This document shows, piece by piece, positions 7,706 through 16,281 of a stretch of DNA of 42,342 nucleotides. Positions within the stretch are counted from its first letter, which is position 1. Each line of letters starts with the position of its first letter. The DNA comes from an uncultured Clostridia bacterium (GTDB taxonomy: Bacteria > Bacillota > Clostridia > TANB77 > CAG-508), in assembly GCA_944393755.1 (NCBI GenBank), contig CALYBF010000002.1, positions 1 through 42,342 on the forward strand, read 5' to 3'. Under the pieces are notes generated by a model that saw only the letters and a list, made by a program, of their open reading frames with translations, was not told the origin of the DNA and ran no database searches. The translations under genes and the position numbers were made by a program.

Positions 7706-8374
7706 ATGGAAAAAACGAGGTTAGAAAGCAAAAGAGAGGCAGAGAATACTCGGAAAGTATTTGATAAAGTACAAAAGTGTGATGCAGATTCAGTTGATTC
7801 TATAGAAGTCGATGTAGAAAGAATTGACGTAAGGTTTCATCATTGGACTTCTCAAATTATTACAGTAAAGTTCTGTGGTGAAGCTGATATTGCGTCAGGA
7901 GATATAGAGTTTGATACATATATCTTAAGAAACAGACTTTATGTAGAAACAAAGGTTAAGGGAATTGTTGAAACTTCAAATTTGAAACTTGATATTTGGT
8001 TGCCAGGGAACATTTTTGATGAAATTAGGGTAAATGGAAATTCGGCGCAAGTAGAGATAAACTCTGGGGTTGTGGCAAGATTAGTAAGAGTTGAAACTCT
8101 TTCTGGAAACATTGATATTAGAGCAATATTTATAAAAGCAATTGTAAAATCAAATGGCGGAAATGTAAATATGCATATCAATGCACAGTCAAGGGTTGAT
8201 GCTCAAATTTCTACATCAAGAGGAGATATTAGTATATTTCTTAAAAATGTTAGAAAGGTTAATCTTTCTGCAAAATCTCAATATGGCAAAGTTTTGAATA
8301 AGAACAGAGGACAGTATGGATACATAGCTTCACTAAAAGCAACAACTAAGAGTGGAAATATCACAGTAGAGTAA
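7706..8374 (+). CDS. DUF4097-like beta-helix protein
   Basis: 222 residues. The C-terminal two thirds show repeated short beta-rungs (LVRVETLSGNIDIRA, AIVKSNGGNVNMHI, DAQISTSRGDISIFL, ATTKSGNITVE) typical of the DUF4097 'putative adhesin' fold. No signal peptide is present, so it may be cytoplasmic. The ATG follows AAGGAG. Codon use (more GC-ending codons, AGG, ACG) differs from the neighbours, suggesting acquisition. It contains an in-phase CGG codon (7751-7753, residue 16) that must be read in frame as an amino acid, unlike the CGG codons of the host-like genes; a +1 shift there would soon stop translation. Confidence 0.7.
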   Translation: MEKTRLESKREAENTRKVFDKVQKCDADSVDSIEVDVERIDVRFHHWTSQIITVKFCGEADIASGDIEFDTYILRNRLYVETKVKGIVETSNLKLDIWLPGNIFDEIRVNGNSAQVEINSGVVARLVRVETLSGNIDIRAIFIKAIVKSNGGNVNMHINAQSRVDAQISTSRGDISIFLKNVRKVNLSAKSQYGKVLNKNRGQYGYIASLKATTKSGNITVE

Positions 8375-8400
8375 TCAAATAATAATCATAATTCAAAAAG

Positions 8401-8447
8401 GGGCAAGTTATACTTAAATTAAAACTTAGTATACTTGTCCTTTTTTT
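8401..8447 (+). terminator. Intrinsic terminator
   Basis: GGGCAAGT-t-ATACT (8401-8414) pairs with AGTAT-ACTTGTCC (8428-8440), with slight imperfections, and is followed by seven T (8441-8447). It ends the unit at 7706-8374. Confidence 0.85.
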
Positions 8448-8519
8448 ACAAAATCGCTATTTATGTACTTTACTTTTTAGAATTTTATAATATAATGTTT
8501 ATACAAGGAGGAGATTATT

Positions 8520-9315
8520 TTGAATCAAGGAAAAATAGGAGAACTTATTGGGGAAATAAGAAAAGAAAAAGGGCTAAAACAAAGTGAATTAGCAGAATTA
8601 TTGGGAGTAACAAGTAAAACCGTATCTAGATGGGAAACTGGAAAATATATGCCTGATTTATCATTATTTGTAGATATATCAGAAATATTGGGAATAACTC
8701 TAAATGAATTAATACGGTGGAGAAAGAATAATTGGAAAAAAGAATAAAGATAGTATAGAAATAGAAATGAAAATAGAGATTGAAGAAGAAAAGTATAATG
8801 AACTTTTAGAATTGTTAAATAAAGAAAATATAAAACATATAACAAAAAAACAACATGATATATATTTTTCACCAGAAAACCCTAAATTTTTTGGAGAAGA
8901 TATAGATGATGAATGTATTAGAATTAGAGTAGAAGGAAATAAATATATATTATGTTATAAAAAAATATATTTTGGTAAAGATGAAAATGATATACATATA
9001 GCAGAATATGAGACAGAAGTATCGAATTTAGAAGCAACGATTAATATATTAAAAGGTGTAAGAATAAACAAAATATGTGATTTAATAAAGAAAAGAGATA
9101 GTTATATTTATAAAAATATATATGAAATATCATTAGATAAAGTAGAAGATTTAGGTTATTTTATAGAAATTGAGATATATGATAAAGAACTACCAATAAA
9201 AGAAGCTAATAAATTATTATTAGAATTTGTAAAAGAATTTAGTTTAGATATAACTAAAAGAAATTTAAAAGGATATTCATATTTAATGTATGAAAAATTA
9301 AACAGCAAAAATTAG
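8520..9315 (+). CDS. HTH-CYTH two-domain protein, joined by a +1 shift at CGG
   Basis: The N-terminal part (TTG start at 8520, AAGGAGGAG site) is an XRE-type helix-turn-helix (LKQSELAELLGVTSKTVSRWETGKYMPDLS). The C-terminal part is a CYTH (triphosphate tunnel) domain: MKIEIEEEKYNELLEL, RIRVEGNKYILCYKK, EYETEV, FIEIEIYD. In the raw frame the first part ends at 8747 after LNELIRWRKNN. Skipping the C of the in-phase codon CGG (8715-8717) gives LNELIGGERIIGKK, the normal continuation of this HTH family, and runs in frame into the CYTH domain, about 264 residues. The raw second ORF at 8767 has no ribosome binding site, which supports one gene. CYTH domains bind triphosphate substrates; the substrate here is unknown. 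Confidence 0.75.
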
Positions 9316-9340
9316 GAATAATGTTTTCCTAATTTTTTTG
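9311..9340 (+). terminator. Intrinsic terminator overlapping the HTH-CYTH stop codon
   Basis: ATTAGGAA (9311-9318) pairs with TTCCTAAT (9326-9333), followed by seven T. The TAG stop (9313-9315) lies inside the stem. Confidence 0.88.
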
Positions 9341-9341
9341 T

Positions 9342-9370
9342 TTTACTTTAACCTCAAAATATGTTACAAT
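9342..9370 (+). promoter_or_regulatory. Promoter of dxs
   Basis: TTTACT (9342-9347), 17 bp, TACAAT (9365-9370), 33 bp before the dxs ATG. Confidence 0.65.
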
Positions 9371-9402
9371 ATACACATTACAAGATATTTTAAGGTGGTA
9401 GT

Positions 9403-11298
9403 ATGTTAGAAAAAGTAAATTCATTAGAAGATTTAAAAAAATTAAATATAGAAGACAAAAAGATATTAGCTAAAGATATAAGAAAATATATATTAGAAAT
9501 AGTATCTAAAAACGGAGGACATCTAGCATCAAATTTAGGCGTTGTTGAGCTTACAATAGCAATTGACAGTGTATTTAACTTGCCAGAAGATAAAGTTGTG
9601 TGGGACGTAGGGCATCAAACTTATGTGCATAAAATATTAACTGGAAGAAAAGAGCAAATGAAAACATTAAGAACTCTAAATGGAATAGCAGGCTTTCCAA
9701 AAACAAACGAATCAGAAACAGACTGTTTTAATACAGGACATAGTAGTACATCAATATCAGCAGCATTGGGTATGGCAAGAGCAAGAGATATCGAAAATAA
9801 AAACAATTCAGTCATTGCAGTAATAGGAGATGGAGCTTTAACTGGTGGTATGGCATTAGAAGCATTAAATGATGCAGGATATAGTGGAACAAAAATGACT
9901 GTTATATTAAACGATAACGAAATGAGCATATCAAAAAATATTGGTGGTATGAATATGCTCTTAAGTAAATTAAGAACAAAAAGAACTTATACAAAATCAA
10001 ATATTTCTTTGAAAAAAATAATAAACAAAATACCAGTAATAGGAAAACCATTTGTAAAAATAGTTCAAATAATAAAAAGAAGTATAAAACAATTAATAAT
10101 ACCTAAAATGTTTTTTGAAGATATAGGTTTTAGATATTTAGGACCAGTAGACGGGCATAATATAGAAGAATTAGAAAGGATGCTTAAAATAACAAAAGAA
10201 TTAGACGGTCCAGTTCTTTTACACGTTTTAACAAAAAAAGGGAAAGGTTATAAAATAGCAGAAGAAAACCCAGATAAATATCACGCAACAGGTCCTTTTG
10301 ATATAGAAACAGGAAAAACGATAGGAGAAAAGAAAAAAGACTATTCAAAAGTATTTGGTGATAAATTAATAAAAATGGCAAAAGAAAATAAAAAAATAGT
10401 TGCAATAACAGCATCAATGAAAGATGGAACAGGCTTAAAAGAATTTCAAAAAGAATTTCCAGATAGATTTTTTGATATAGGAATTGCAGAACAACACGCA
10501 ATAGGTTTGGCAGCAGGTATGGCAAAAGCAGGGCTTATTCCGTTTGTACCAATATATTCATCATTTTACCAAAGAGCATATGACCAAGTAATACATGATA
10601 TTGCAATACAAAACTTACCAGTTGTAATGTTAGTAGATAGAGCAGGAATAGTAGGGCAAGACGGAGAAACACATCAAGGAACATTTGATATGGCATTTTT
10701 TAGATTAGTACCTAATCTTGTTATAATGGCACCAAAAGATTTCAAAGAATTAGAAGAAATGATGGAGTTTGCTAGTAAAATAAAAAGACCAGTTGTAATT
10801 AGATATCCAAGAGGTGGAGAAAATAACAATATAAAATTCCAGAAATGTGAAAAAATAGATTTAGCAAAAGCAGAAATATTAAATAAAGGAAAAGATGTGT
10901 CAATAATTGCGATTGGAAAAACAGTATCTAGAGCAATGGAAGTTTCAAATATGCTAAAAAAAGATAAAATAGAAGCAGATGTGATAAATACTAGATTTTT
11001 AAAGCCATTAGATAAAGAAAAAATAAAAAAATCTATAGAAAAAACAAAATTTGTAATAACTGTAGAAGATGGAACAATTATAAATGGTTTAGGAACAGCT
11101 ATAAAAGAATTAATAATAGATGAAAATATAAAAGATGTGAAAATAAAATTATTTGCATATCCAGATGAATTTATAAAACACGGAAAAGTAGAAGAATTAG
11201 AAGAAATATATCATCAAGACATAAATTCAATTTATAATTATATTAAAAATAATATTATCAAAGAAAAAGAACATCAAAACGAGAATATTAGTAAATAA
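9403..11298 (+). CDS. dxs: 1-deoxy-D-xylulose-5-phosphate synthase
   Basis: 631 residues, full length. The enzyme condenses pyruvate and glyceraldehyde 3-phosphate with thiamine diphosphate, the entry step of the MEP isoprenoid pathway. Visible motifs are GGHLASNLGVVELT, WDVGHQTYVHKIL, the TPP-binding GDGALTGGMALEALN...NDN, the catalytic glutamate region DIGIAEQHAIGLAAGMA, and a transketolase C-terminal domain. An AAGGTGG site precedes the ATG. ylmH follows after 65 bp, where tlyA stands in many Clostridia. Confidence 0.97.
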   Translation: MLEKVNSLEDLKKLNIEDKKILAKDIRKYILEIVSKNGGHLASNLGVVELTIAIDSVFNLPEDKVVWDVGHQTYVHKILTGRKEQMKTLRTLNGIAGFPKTNESETDCFNTGHSSTSISAALGMARARDIENKNNSVIAVIGDGALTGGMALEALNDAGYSGTKMTVILNDNEMSISKNIGGMNMLLSKLRTKRTYTKSNISLKKIINKIPVIGKPFVKIVQIIKRSIKQLIIPKMFFEDIGFRYLGPVDGHNIEELERMLKITKELDGPVLLHVLTKKGKGYKIAEENPDKYHATGPFDIETGKTIGEKKKDYSKVFGDKLIKMAKENKKIVAITASMKDGTGLKEFQKEFPDRFFDIGIAEQHAIGLAAGMAKAGLIPFVPIYSSFYQRAYDQVIHDIAIQNLPVVMLVDRAGIVGQDGETHQGTFDMAFFRLVPNLVIMAPKDFKELEEMMEFASKIKRPVVIRYPRGGENNNIKFQKCEKIDLAKAEILNKGKDVSIIAIGKTVSRAMEVSNMLKKDKIEADVINTRFLKPLDKEKIKKSIEKTKFVITVEDGTIINGLGTAIKELIIDENIKDVKIKLFAYPDEFIKHGKVEELEEIYHQDINSIYNYIKNNIIKEKEHQNENISK

Positions 11299-11363
11299 TA
11301 AAAATAAAAGAAAGAAAAAAGTAAAAAATAAGAAGTAAAAACCAGAAAGGAAAATAAAAAATA

Positions 11364-12167
11364 ATGAATAAACAAGATTTTTTAAAAGACTATAAAAAAC
11401 AAGAAGATAAAATGTTACTTGCTCAAGTATTAGACAAAATAGAATTTGTAAAAACAAGAGGAAAATTAGAATATACAGATTTTCTAGATATGTATCAGAT
11501 ATCATTAGTAGAAAACTTCTTAAAAAAGATAAAATTTGAAAACTATAAATTATATGGTGGATATGAAGATGCAGAAAGAAAAGTTTTAATAATCTATCCG
11601 GAAAAATATGACGAGACAATGTTAGAAAAAAATTATTCAAAAATATTAAAATCAGTAAGAGTAACTTTGCCAGAAGAAGAAAAAGGAAAATACTCACATA
11701 GAAATTATCTAGGCGGAATAGTAAAATTAGGCTTAAAAAGAGAAAAAGTAGGAGATATATTGGTATCAGATACAGGATCAGATATTATAGTAATGGAAGA
11801 TTTTTCAGAAATACTAAAAAAAGAACTTCCATCACTTACAAGGTTTGAAAATAGCAAAATAGAAATAATAGAATTGAAAGATTTAAGAAAAAAAGAAATA
11901 AAAATAGAAGATATAAAAATAATAGTACCTTCATTAAGAGTAGATAATATAGTATCAGACCTAGCAAGAACATCTAGAAGTAAAGCAAAACAAATAATAG
12001 AACAAGAAAGAGTATTTATAAATGGACAAAATGAAACAAAATTATCAAAACAAATAAAATTAAATGACATTATTACAATAAGAGGAAAAGGAAGGTTTGT
12101 AATAAAAGAATTTGAAGGAACAACAAGAAGCGGAAGACAAGTAATAGTAATAGAAAAATACATTTGA
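11364..12167 (+). CDS. ylmH: YlmH family S4-domain RNA-binding protein
   Basis: 267 residues: an N-terminal alpha/beta YlmH domain (DKMLLAQVLDKIEF...YGGYEDAERKVLIIYP) and a C-terminal S4 RNA-binding domain (about 195-250: LRVDNIVSDLARTSRSKAKQIIEQERVFING). YlmH has been linked to septum formation and, in B. subtilis, to ribosome-associated quality control as an RqcP-like factor binding the 50S-nascent-chain complex; rqcH is also in this window. Its stop codon TGA (12165-12167) is the first three bases of a 37-bp dispersed repeat. The ribosome binding site AAAGGA is somewhat distant from the ATG. Confidence 0.88.
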   Translation: MNKQDFLKDYKKQEDKMLLAQVLDKIEFVKTRGKLEYTDFLDMYQISLVENFLKKIKFENYKLYGGYEDAERKVLIIYPEKYDETMLEKNYSKILKSVRVTLPEEEKGKYSHRNYLGGIVKLGLKREKVGDILVSDTGSDIIVMEDFSEILKKELPSLTRFENSKIEIIELKDLRKKEIKIEDIKIIVPSLRVDNIVSDLARTSRSKAKQIIEQERVFINGQNETKLSKQIKLNDIITIRGKGRFVIKEFEGTTRSGRQVIVIEKYI

Positions 12168-12201
12168 GACAAAGCGGGACACCCATTTTTTGTCTCATTT
12201 T
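12165..12201 (+). repeat. 37-bp dispersed palindromic repeat, copy C1
   Basis: It begins TGAGACAAAG, has the core CGGGACACCC and ends TTTTTTGTCTCATTTT. The first three bases are the ylmH stop codon. It can fold as TGAGACAAA with TTTGTCTCA followed by T, so it can act as a terminator. It is a perfect inverted copy of 12254-12290. Confidence 0.92.
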
Positions 12202-12253
12202 TTTAATTACAATAGTGTAAAATATAATTTGTGTTTTACTTAAAAAATATTCT

Positions 12254-12290
12254 AAAATGAGACAAAAAATGGGTGTCCCGCTTTGTCTCA
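12254..12290 (-). repeat. 37-bp dispersed palindromic repeat, copy C2 (inverted)
   Basis: Perfect reverse complement of 12165-12201 over 37 bp, separated by a 52-bp AT-rich spacer. Its first three bases on the minus strand are the mutS2 stop codon TGA (12290-12288). Together the pair forms a bidirectional terminator between the convergent genes, like the paired REPs of BIME elements. Confidence 0.92.
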
Positions 12291-14708
12291 TTTTAGTTCT
12301 ACGATTGTTACTCCCATTTCTCCTTCTCCATATGTTCCTAGTCTAAATGATTTTACGTGTGGGTTTGTTTTTAAAAACTTATGTATTCCTTTCATTAGTT
12401 TTCCAGTTCCTTTTCCGTGAACTATTCTTACACTTGTTAGTTTTGAAAGTGTAGCATCATCTAAAAATTTATCTACTACAAATGTTGCTTCTTCTACATT
12501 AAATCCTATAACATTTATTTCTGATTTTATATTTTTTGCTTTTGATAAATTAGAATAAGTAGATGTTAAAGTATTATTTGTATTTGTTTTATTGTTATCA
12601 GTTTTTTTATTAGAGTTATCATTATGTGCTTTTTCTAACTCATCTATTGACACATTTGTTTTTATAACACCAATTTGTACTTGTACTTCATTTGATTTTG
12701 ATATTCTAGAAAGTACAATTCCATTTTGATTAAATTTTCGTATAAAAACTTCCATATTTGGTTTAATATCATCTTTATTAATTAAGTTTAGATTTTTATT
12801 TATATTTTTATCTGTATTTTTTCTTGTGCTGTTACTTTTATCTTCTGAAATGTTTATTCTACTTATTTTATTTATCTTATTATTTAATTTGTTTCTAATA
12901 TTTTCTGCTGATTTTGTATTTGAAATATTATTAAGTTCTTTTATAATTTCATTTGCTTCATCTTTGGCATCAAGTAAAATATTTCTAGCCTTTATTTTTG
13001 CTTCATTTATTATATTTTCTTCTTGTCTTTGTAAGTTTTCATTATCTAAAACTAGAGATTTTTCTAGATTAGATATATTTTTTAATTTTTTATCAATTTC
13101 TAGTTTTTCATCTTCAATTTTAGATTTTTGGTCATAAATATTTTTTAAAAGTTCTTCAAAGTCTATTTGTTCTTTAGACATCATAGATTTTGCTTTATTT
13201 ATAATTGAATTAAGTAGTCCTAAGTTTTTACTTATTGCAAAAGCATTACTTTTACCAGGAATTCCCACTAATAAGTGGTATGTTGGAGACATTGTTTCTA
13301 CATTAAATTCTACAGACGCGTTTTCAAAACCAGTATTAGATAGGGCATATTGTTTTAATTCTTGGTAATGTGTAGTTGCAATTGTTAAACTTCCTAAATT
13401 ATATAAGTATTCTAAAATACTAATTGCAAGGTTAGCTCCTTCTACAGGGTCTGTTCCTGAACCTAGTTCATCTACTAATATTAATGATTCTTTACTTGCA
13501 TTTTTTATTATTTTTACTATGTTTAACATATGTGATGAAAATGTACTTAAAGAATCTTGTATGCTCTGGTCATCTCCGATATCTGCAAATATTTTATCAA
13601 ATACATATATTTTAGAACCTTCTGATGCAGGTATATTTAAACCTGAACAAGCCATAGAAGTTAATAAGCCAACTGTTTTTAATGCTACAGTTTTACCACC
13701 AGTATTTGGACCTGTTATTAATAATGTATTAAAATCTTTGCCAAGTGATAGGCTAATTGGAACAACTTTATTTTCATCTATTAATGGATGACAGACATTT
13801 TTTAGTTCTATTTGTTTTTCTTTACTAAGAATAGGAGTTATTCCATTTATTTTTCTTGAGTATTTAGCTTTAGCAAATATAAAGTCAAGTTTCCCAATTA
13901 ATTCTACGTCTTGTTTTAATTCTTCTATATAAGGTGTAAATAAAAAAGAAAGTTTTTGTAAAATTTTTTCTATTTCGTATTGTTCTTCAACTTTTAATTT
14001 ATTAATTTCATTATTCATCTCAAAAATTGAAGTTGGTTCAATAAATAAAGTAGAACCAGCATTTGATACATCGTGTACAAAACCTTTTACTTGTGATTTA
14101 TATTCTTCTTTTACAGGAATAACAAACCTATCATTTCTAATTGTTATGATATTATCTTGTAAGTATTTTGAAAATTTTCCGTGTATCATATCATTTAATT
14201 TATTTCTAATATCTTGTTCTAAATTTTTTTGTTTTTTTCTGATATTTTTTAATTCTAAAGAAGCATCATCTTCTATTAATTCTTCAGAAGAAATACATTT
14301 TTCTATTTCATATATTATATTTTTATTTGTATATAGCATATCAAATAAATTAGATAAAATAGGAAAGTTATCTTTATTTATATAATCTTTATCAAAATAT
14401 TTTTTTAACTCAAAAGAATTGCTTAATATTATATTTAAGTTTAAGATAGCAGGAATAGAAAGAGAATTTCCACTTTCTAAATTTTTAATACTTAAATTGA
14501 TATCAAAAAAATCATAAAAATTTGGTTCTGAATTTTTATATATTAATAAAACAGCTTCAGATGTTTCCTCTAAAGTTTTTTCTACTTCATTATAATTATT
14601 ACTTGGTCTTAATTTTGTTGTAATTTCTTTTCCTTTTGTAGTTATACAAAAACCAAGTAAAATTTCTAATATTTTATCAAATTCTAATTTTTTTAAATTA
14701 ATATCCAT
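12288..14708 (-). CDS. mutS2: MutS2 with SMR domain
   Basis: 806 residues from the ATG at 14708 (MDINLKKLEFDKILE), chosen because AGGAG lies 8 bases upstream and a consensus promoter sits just beyond; the longer frame to 14759 would start upstream of that promoter. ATPase motifs are TGPNTGGKTVALKT (about 330) and LILVDELGSGTDP (about 415). A coiled-coil/KOW linker and a C-terminal SMR domain follow, with HGKGTG and GEGEMGVTIVELK. MutS2 was long linked to recombination suppression and is now also known as a collided-ribosome splitting factor feeding RqcH. The usual DLRG motif of SMR is altered (INVIGF). Confidence 0.95.
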   Translation of the reverse strand: MDINLKKLEFDKILEILLGFCITTKGKEITTKLRPSNNYNEVEKTLEETSEAVLLIYKNSEPNFYDFFDINLSIKNLESGNSLSIPAILNLNIILSNSFELKKYFDKDYINKDNFPILSNLFDMLYTNKNIIYEIEKCISSEELIEDDASLELKNIRKKQKNLEQDIRNKLNDMIHGKFSKYLQDNIITIRNDRFVIPVKEEYKSQVKGFVHDVSNAGSTLFIEPTSIFEMNNEINKLKVEEQYEIEKILQKLSFLFTPYIEELKQDVELIGKLDFIFAKAKYSRKINGITPILSKEKQIELKNVCHPLIDENKVVPISLSLGKDFNTLLITGPNTGGKTVALKTVGLLTSMACSGLNIPASEGSKIYVFDKIFADIGDDQSIQDSLSTFSSHMLNIVKIIKNASKESLILVDELGSGTDPVEGANLAISILEYLYNLGSLTIATTHYQELKQYALSNTGFENASVEFNVETMSPTYHLLVGIPGKSNAFAISKNLGLLNSIINKAKSMMSKEQIDFEELLKNIYDQKSKIEDEKLEIDKKLKNISNLEKSLVLDNENLQRQEENIINEAKIKARNILLDAKDEANEIIKELNNISNTKSAENIRNKLNNKINKISRINISEDKSNSTRKNTDKNINKNLNLINKDDIKPNMEVFIRKFNQNGIVLSRISKSNEVQVQIGVIKTNVSIDELEKAHNDNSNKKTDNNKTNTNNTLTSTYSNLSKAKNIKSEINVIGFNVEEATFVVDKFLDDATLSKLTSVRIVHGKGTGKLMKGIHKFLKTNPHVKSFRLGTYGEGEMGVTIVELK

Positions 14709-14730
14709 TTTGAAATCTCCTAACACATTA

Positions 14731-14759
14731 ATTATACTAGGAAATAAAGGCTTAGTCAA
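14731..14759 (-). promoter_or_regulatory. Promoter of mutS2
   Basis: On the minus strand TTGACT (14759-14754), 17 bp, TATAAT (14736-14731), a near-perfect sigma-A promoter. Its -35 lies 2 bp from the -35 of the divergent promoter. Confidence 0.85.
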
Positions 14760-14761
14760 AT

Positions 14762-14790
14762 TTGATTTTATGTCAATAACATGATATAAT
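14762..14790 (+). promoter_or_regulatory. Promoter of the 14842 gene
   Basis: TTGATT (14762-14767), 17 bp, TATAAT (14785-14790). It is back to back with the mutS2 promoter, so the two probably compete for polymerase. Confidence 0.8.
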
Positions 14791-14841
14791 ATAAATATGC
14801 GTTAGCAATATTTGTTGGTCAAAGTGTTGCAAGGAGAAAAA

Positions 14842-15315
14842 ATGACTGAGACGATTGGAACGACGATTCTGAGGAAGATGGAAGAAGGGCAAGACAAGCT
14901 TTACTTTATAAATGAGATTGGTAGGATAGATGCAGTAATAGATGATGATACAAATATGGCAGAAGGAGTTTTACACATAACTATTTGTGCTGCAACACCT
15001 AAAAAGGAAGTGGAGAGTAAAGAAGAACTGACAAAGAATATAATTCAAGTTCTTATTGGATGCTTTTCTGAAGACGGAGAAGAAACTGAGGGATGGTGGA
15101 AGAACGTATCTAAGATTGATGCTAGTATTCGACTAGGAAGTCCTTTCTCAGAAAACTATTTTACATCCTATGATGTTCCGATTGTTGTAGCAAGAGATGC
15201 TTACGACCCAGAAGCTATTTTTGATTCTTGGTATCTTGAATATAAAGATGCTGAGTTCCAAAACTCAATAACTCCATATGATGACTGGGTGATGTGGGAA
15301 TTAGAGTGCATATAA
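14842..15315 (+). CDS. Unknown 157-residue acidic protein
   Basis: A soluble, acidic protein (FINEIGRIDAVIDDDTNMAEGVLHITICAA... GWWKNVSKIDASIRLGSPF... WYLEYKDAEFQNSITPYDDWVMWELECI) with a Trp-rich C-terminus. I do not recognise a family. The ATG at 14842 follows AAGGAG at 14831-14836. Codon use (ACG, CTG, GTG, GAC, AAG) is clearly different from the flanking host genes, and it has its own promoter and terminator, so it looks like an acquired single-gene unit. A 10-bp inverted repeat (TTTGTTGGTC 14811-14820; GACCAACAAA 15337-15346) flanks it. Confidence 0.7.
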   Translation: MTETIGTTILRKMEEGQDKLYFINEIGRIDAVIDDDTNMAEGVLHITICAATPKKEVESKEELTKNIIQVLIGCFSEDGEETEGWWKNVSKIDASIRLGSPFSENYFTSYDVPIVVARDAYDPEAIFDSWYLEYKDAEFQNSITPYDDWVMWELECI

Positions 15316-15336
15316 AACTAGCTTACTTAAAGCGTC

Positions 15337-15410
15337 GACCAACAAAAAAAGTTGGATAATTATCCAAAACTGAAAAAGACTTCGAAAGAGGTCTTTTTCA
15401 GTTTTGTTTA
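15337..15410 (+). terminator. Terminator region after the 14842 gene
   Basis: The main hairpin is a perfect 15-bp stem, AAAACTGAAAAAGAC (15366-15380) with GTCTTTTTCAGTTTT (15391-15405), and the T-run is partly in the stem. Just upstream are CCAAC-N7-GTTGG (15339-15355) and the 16-bp palindrome TTGGATAATTATCCAA (15352-15367), which overlap and could form alternative structures. Confidence 0.8.
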
Positions 15411-15445
15411 AATAATATTTTATAAAAATTAATTTTAAAAATAAA

Positions 15446-15474
15446 TTGCAAAAGGATAAAAAATGTGATATAAA
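15446..15474 (+). promoter_or_regulatory. Promoter of prpC-prkC
   Basis: TTGCAA (15446-15451), 17 bp, TATAAA (15469-15474), 32 bp before the prpC start. Confidence 0.65.
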
Positions 15475-15506
15475 GAAGATAATAAATTTAAGAAGAAGGT
15501 GAATTG

Positions 15507-16241
15507 ATGATAAAGGCTTATGCGAAATCTGATGTCGGAAAAGTAAGAGAATTAAATGAAGACTCTTTTTATATATCTGATTCGCTAGATGAAATACAAT
15601 TATATATCTTAGCTGACGGTATGGGAGGCTATAAAGGTGGAGAAGTTGCAAGTAAGCTTGCAATACAGTCTGCTAAAAATTATATAGAAAGCAATTTTAA
15701 AGAAATAGAAAAAGATAAAGATAGTATAATTCAATTAGTAGGAAGTAGCGTTGAATATGCAAATATGATAGTATATGAAAAGTCAAAAGAAAATGACGAA
15801 TTAAACGGAATGGGTACTACTTTAGATGTTTGTTTAATATATAATAATAGAGTGTTTATTGGACATGTTGGTGATAGTCGAGTATACAGAATAAGAAAAG
15901 AATTTATGAGAAAATTAACACAAGACCATAGTTATGTACAAAAATTAGTAAAAGATGGTACTATAACAAAAGAAGAAGCAGTGCATCACCCACAAAAGAA
16001 TATGTTAATGAAAGCACTAGGTTGTAATGCTTTTGTAGAGCCAGATGTTATGGTAAAAGGTTTCTTAAAAGATGATATTTTAATAATGAATTCAGACGGA
16101 CTAACAAATTTAGTATCACAAGAAGAAATTTTTAAAGAAGCTAAAAAAGATATAGAACAAGCACCAAAAGAATTAGTAAATTTAGCAAACGGAAAAGGCG
16201 GATATGATAATATAACAGTGATTGTAATTAAAAACATATAA
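15507..16241 (+). CDS. prpC: PP2C-type protein phosphatase (PrpC/Stp)
   Basis: 244 residues with the full set of PPM motifs: VRELNEDSFY, ADGMGGYKGGEVAS, GMGTTLDV, GHVGDSRVYR, LTQDHSYV, LIMNSDGLTNL and GGYDNITVIVI. It is a metal-dependent Ser/Thr phosphatase that counteracts the kinase PrkC, encoded 40 bp downstream. The ATG at 15507 is preferred over an in-frame TTG at 15504; AGAAGGTGA precedes it. The two genes form the usual cell-wall signalling pair, although rsgA and rpe, which often follow in Firmicutes, are absent here. Confidence 0.95.
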   Translation: MIKAYAKSDVGKVRELNEDSFYISDSLDEIQLYILADGMGGYKGGEVASKLAIQSAKNYIESNFKEIEKDKDSIIQLVGSSVEYANMIVYEKSKENDELNGMGTTLDVCLIYNNRVFIGHVGDSRVYRIRKEFMRKLTQDHSYVQKLVKDGTITKEEAVHHPQKNMLMKALGCNAFVEPDVMVKGFLKDDILIMNSDGLTNLVSQEEIFKEAKKDIEQAPKELVNLANGKGGYDNITVIVIKNI

Positions 16242-16281
16242 CGTTCTACAAAATAAACATTATTTAAGGAGAGATAAAATT

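Noticed and set aside
8767..9315. Independent CYTH gene starting at ATG 8767
   Set aside because: No ribosome binding site; the CGG shift gives a clean in-frame fusion with the HTH domain. Kept as a single gene, with the alternative stated.
14811..15346. 10-bp inverted repeat around the 14842 gene as ends of a transposon
   Set aside because: Too short, without transposase or target duplication; noted only as a possible cassette mark.
16190..16210. CGG in prpC (AACGGAAAAGGCGG) as a further shift site
   Set aside because: It lies across codons (AAC-GGA, GGC-GGA), so it is out of phase and the frame is intact. The same holds for CGG in ctsR, clpC, dxs, addA and others.
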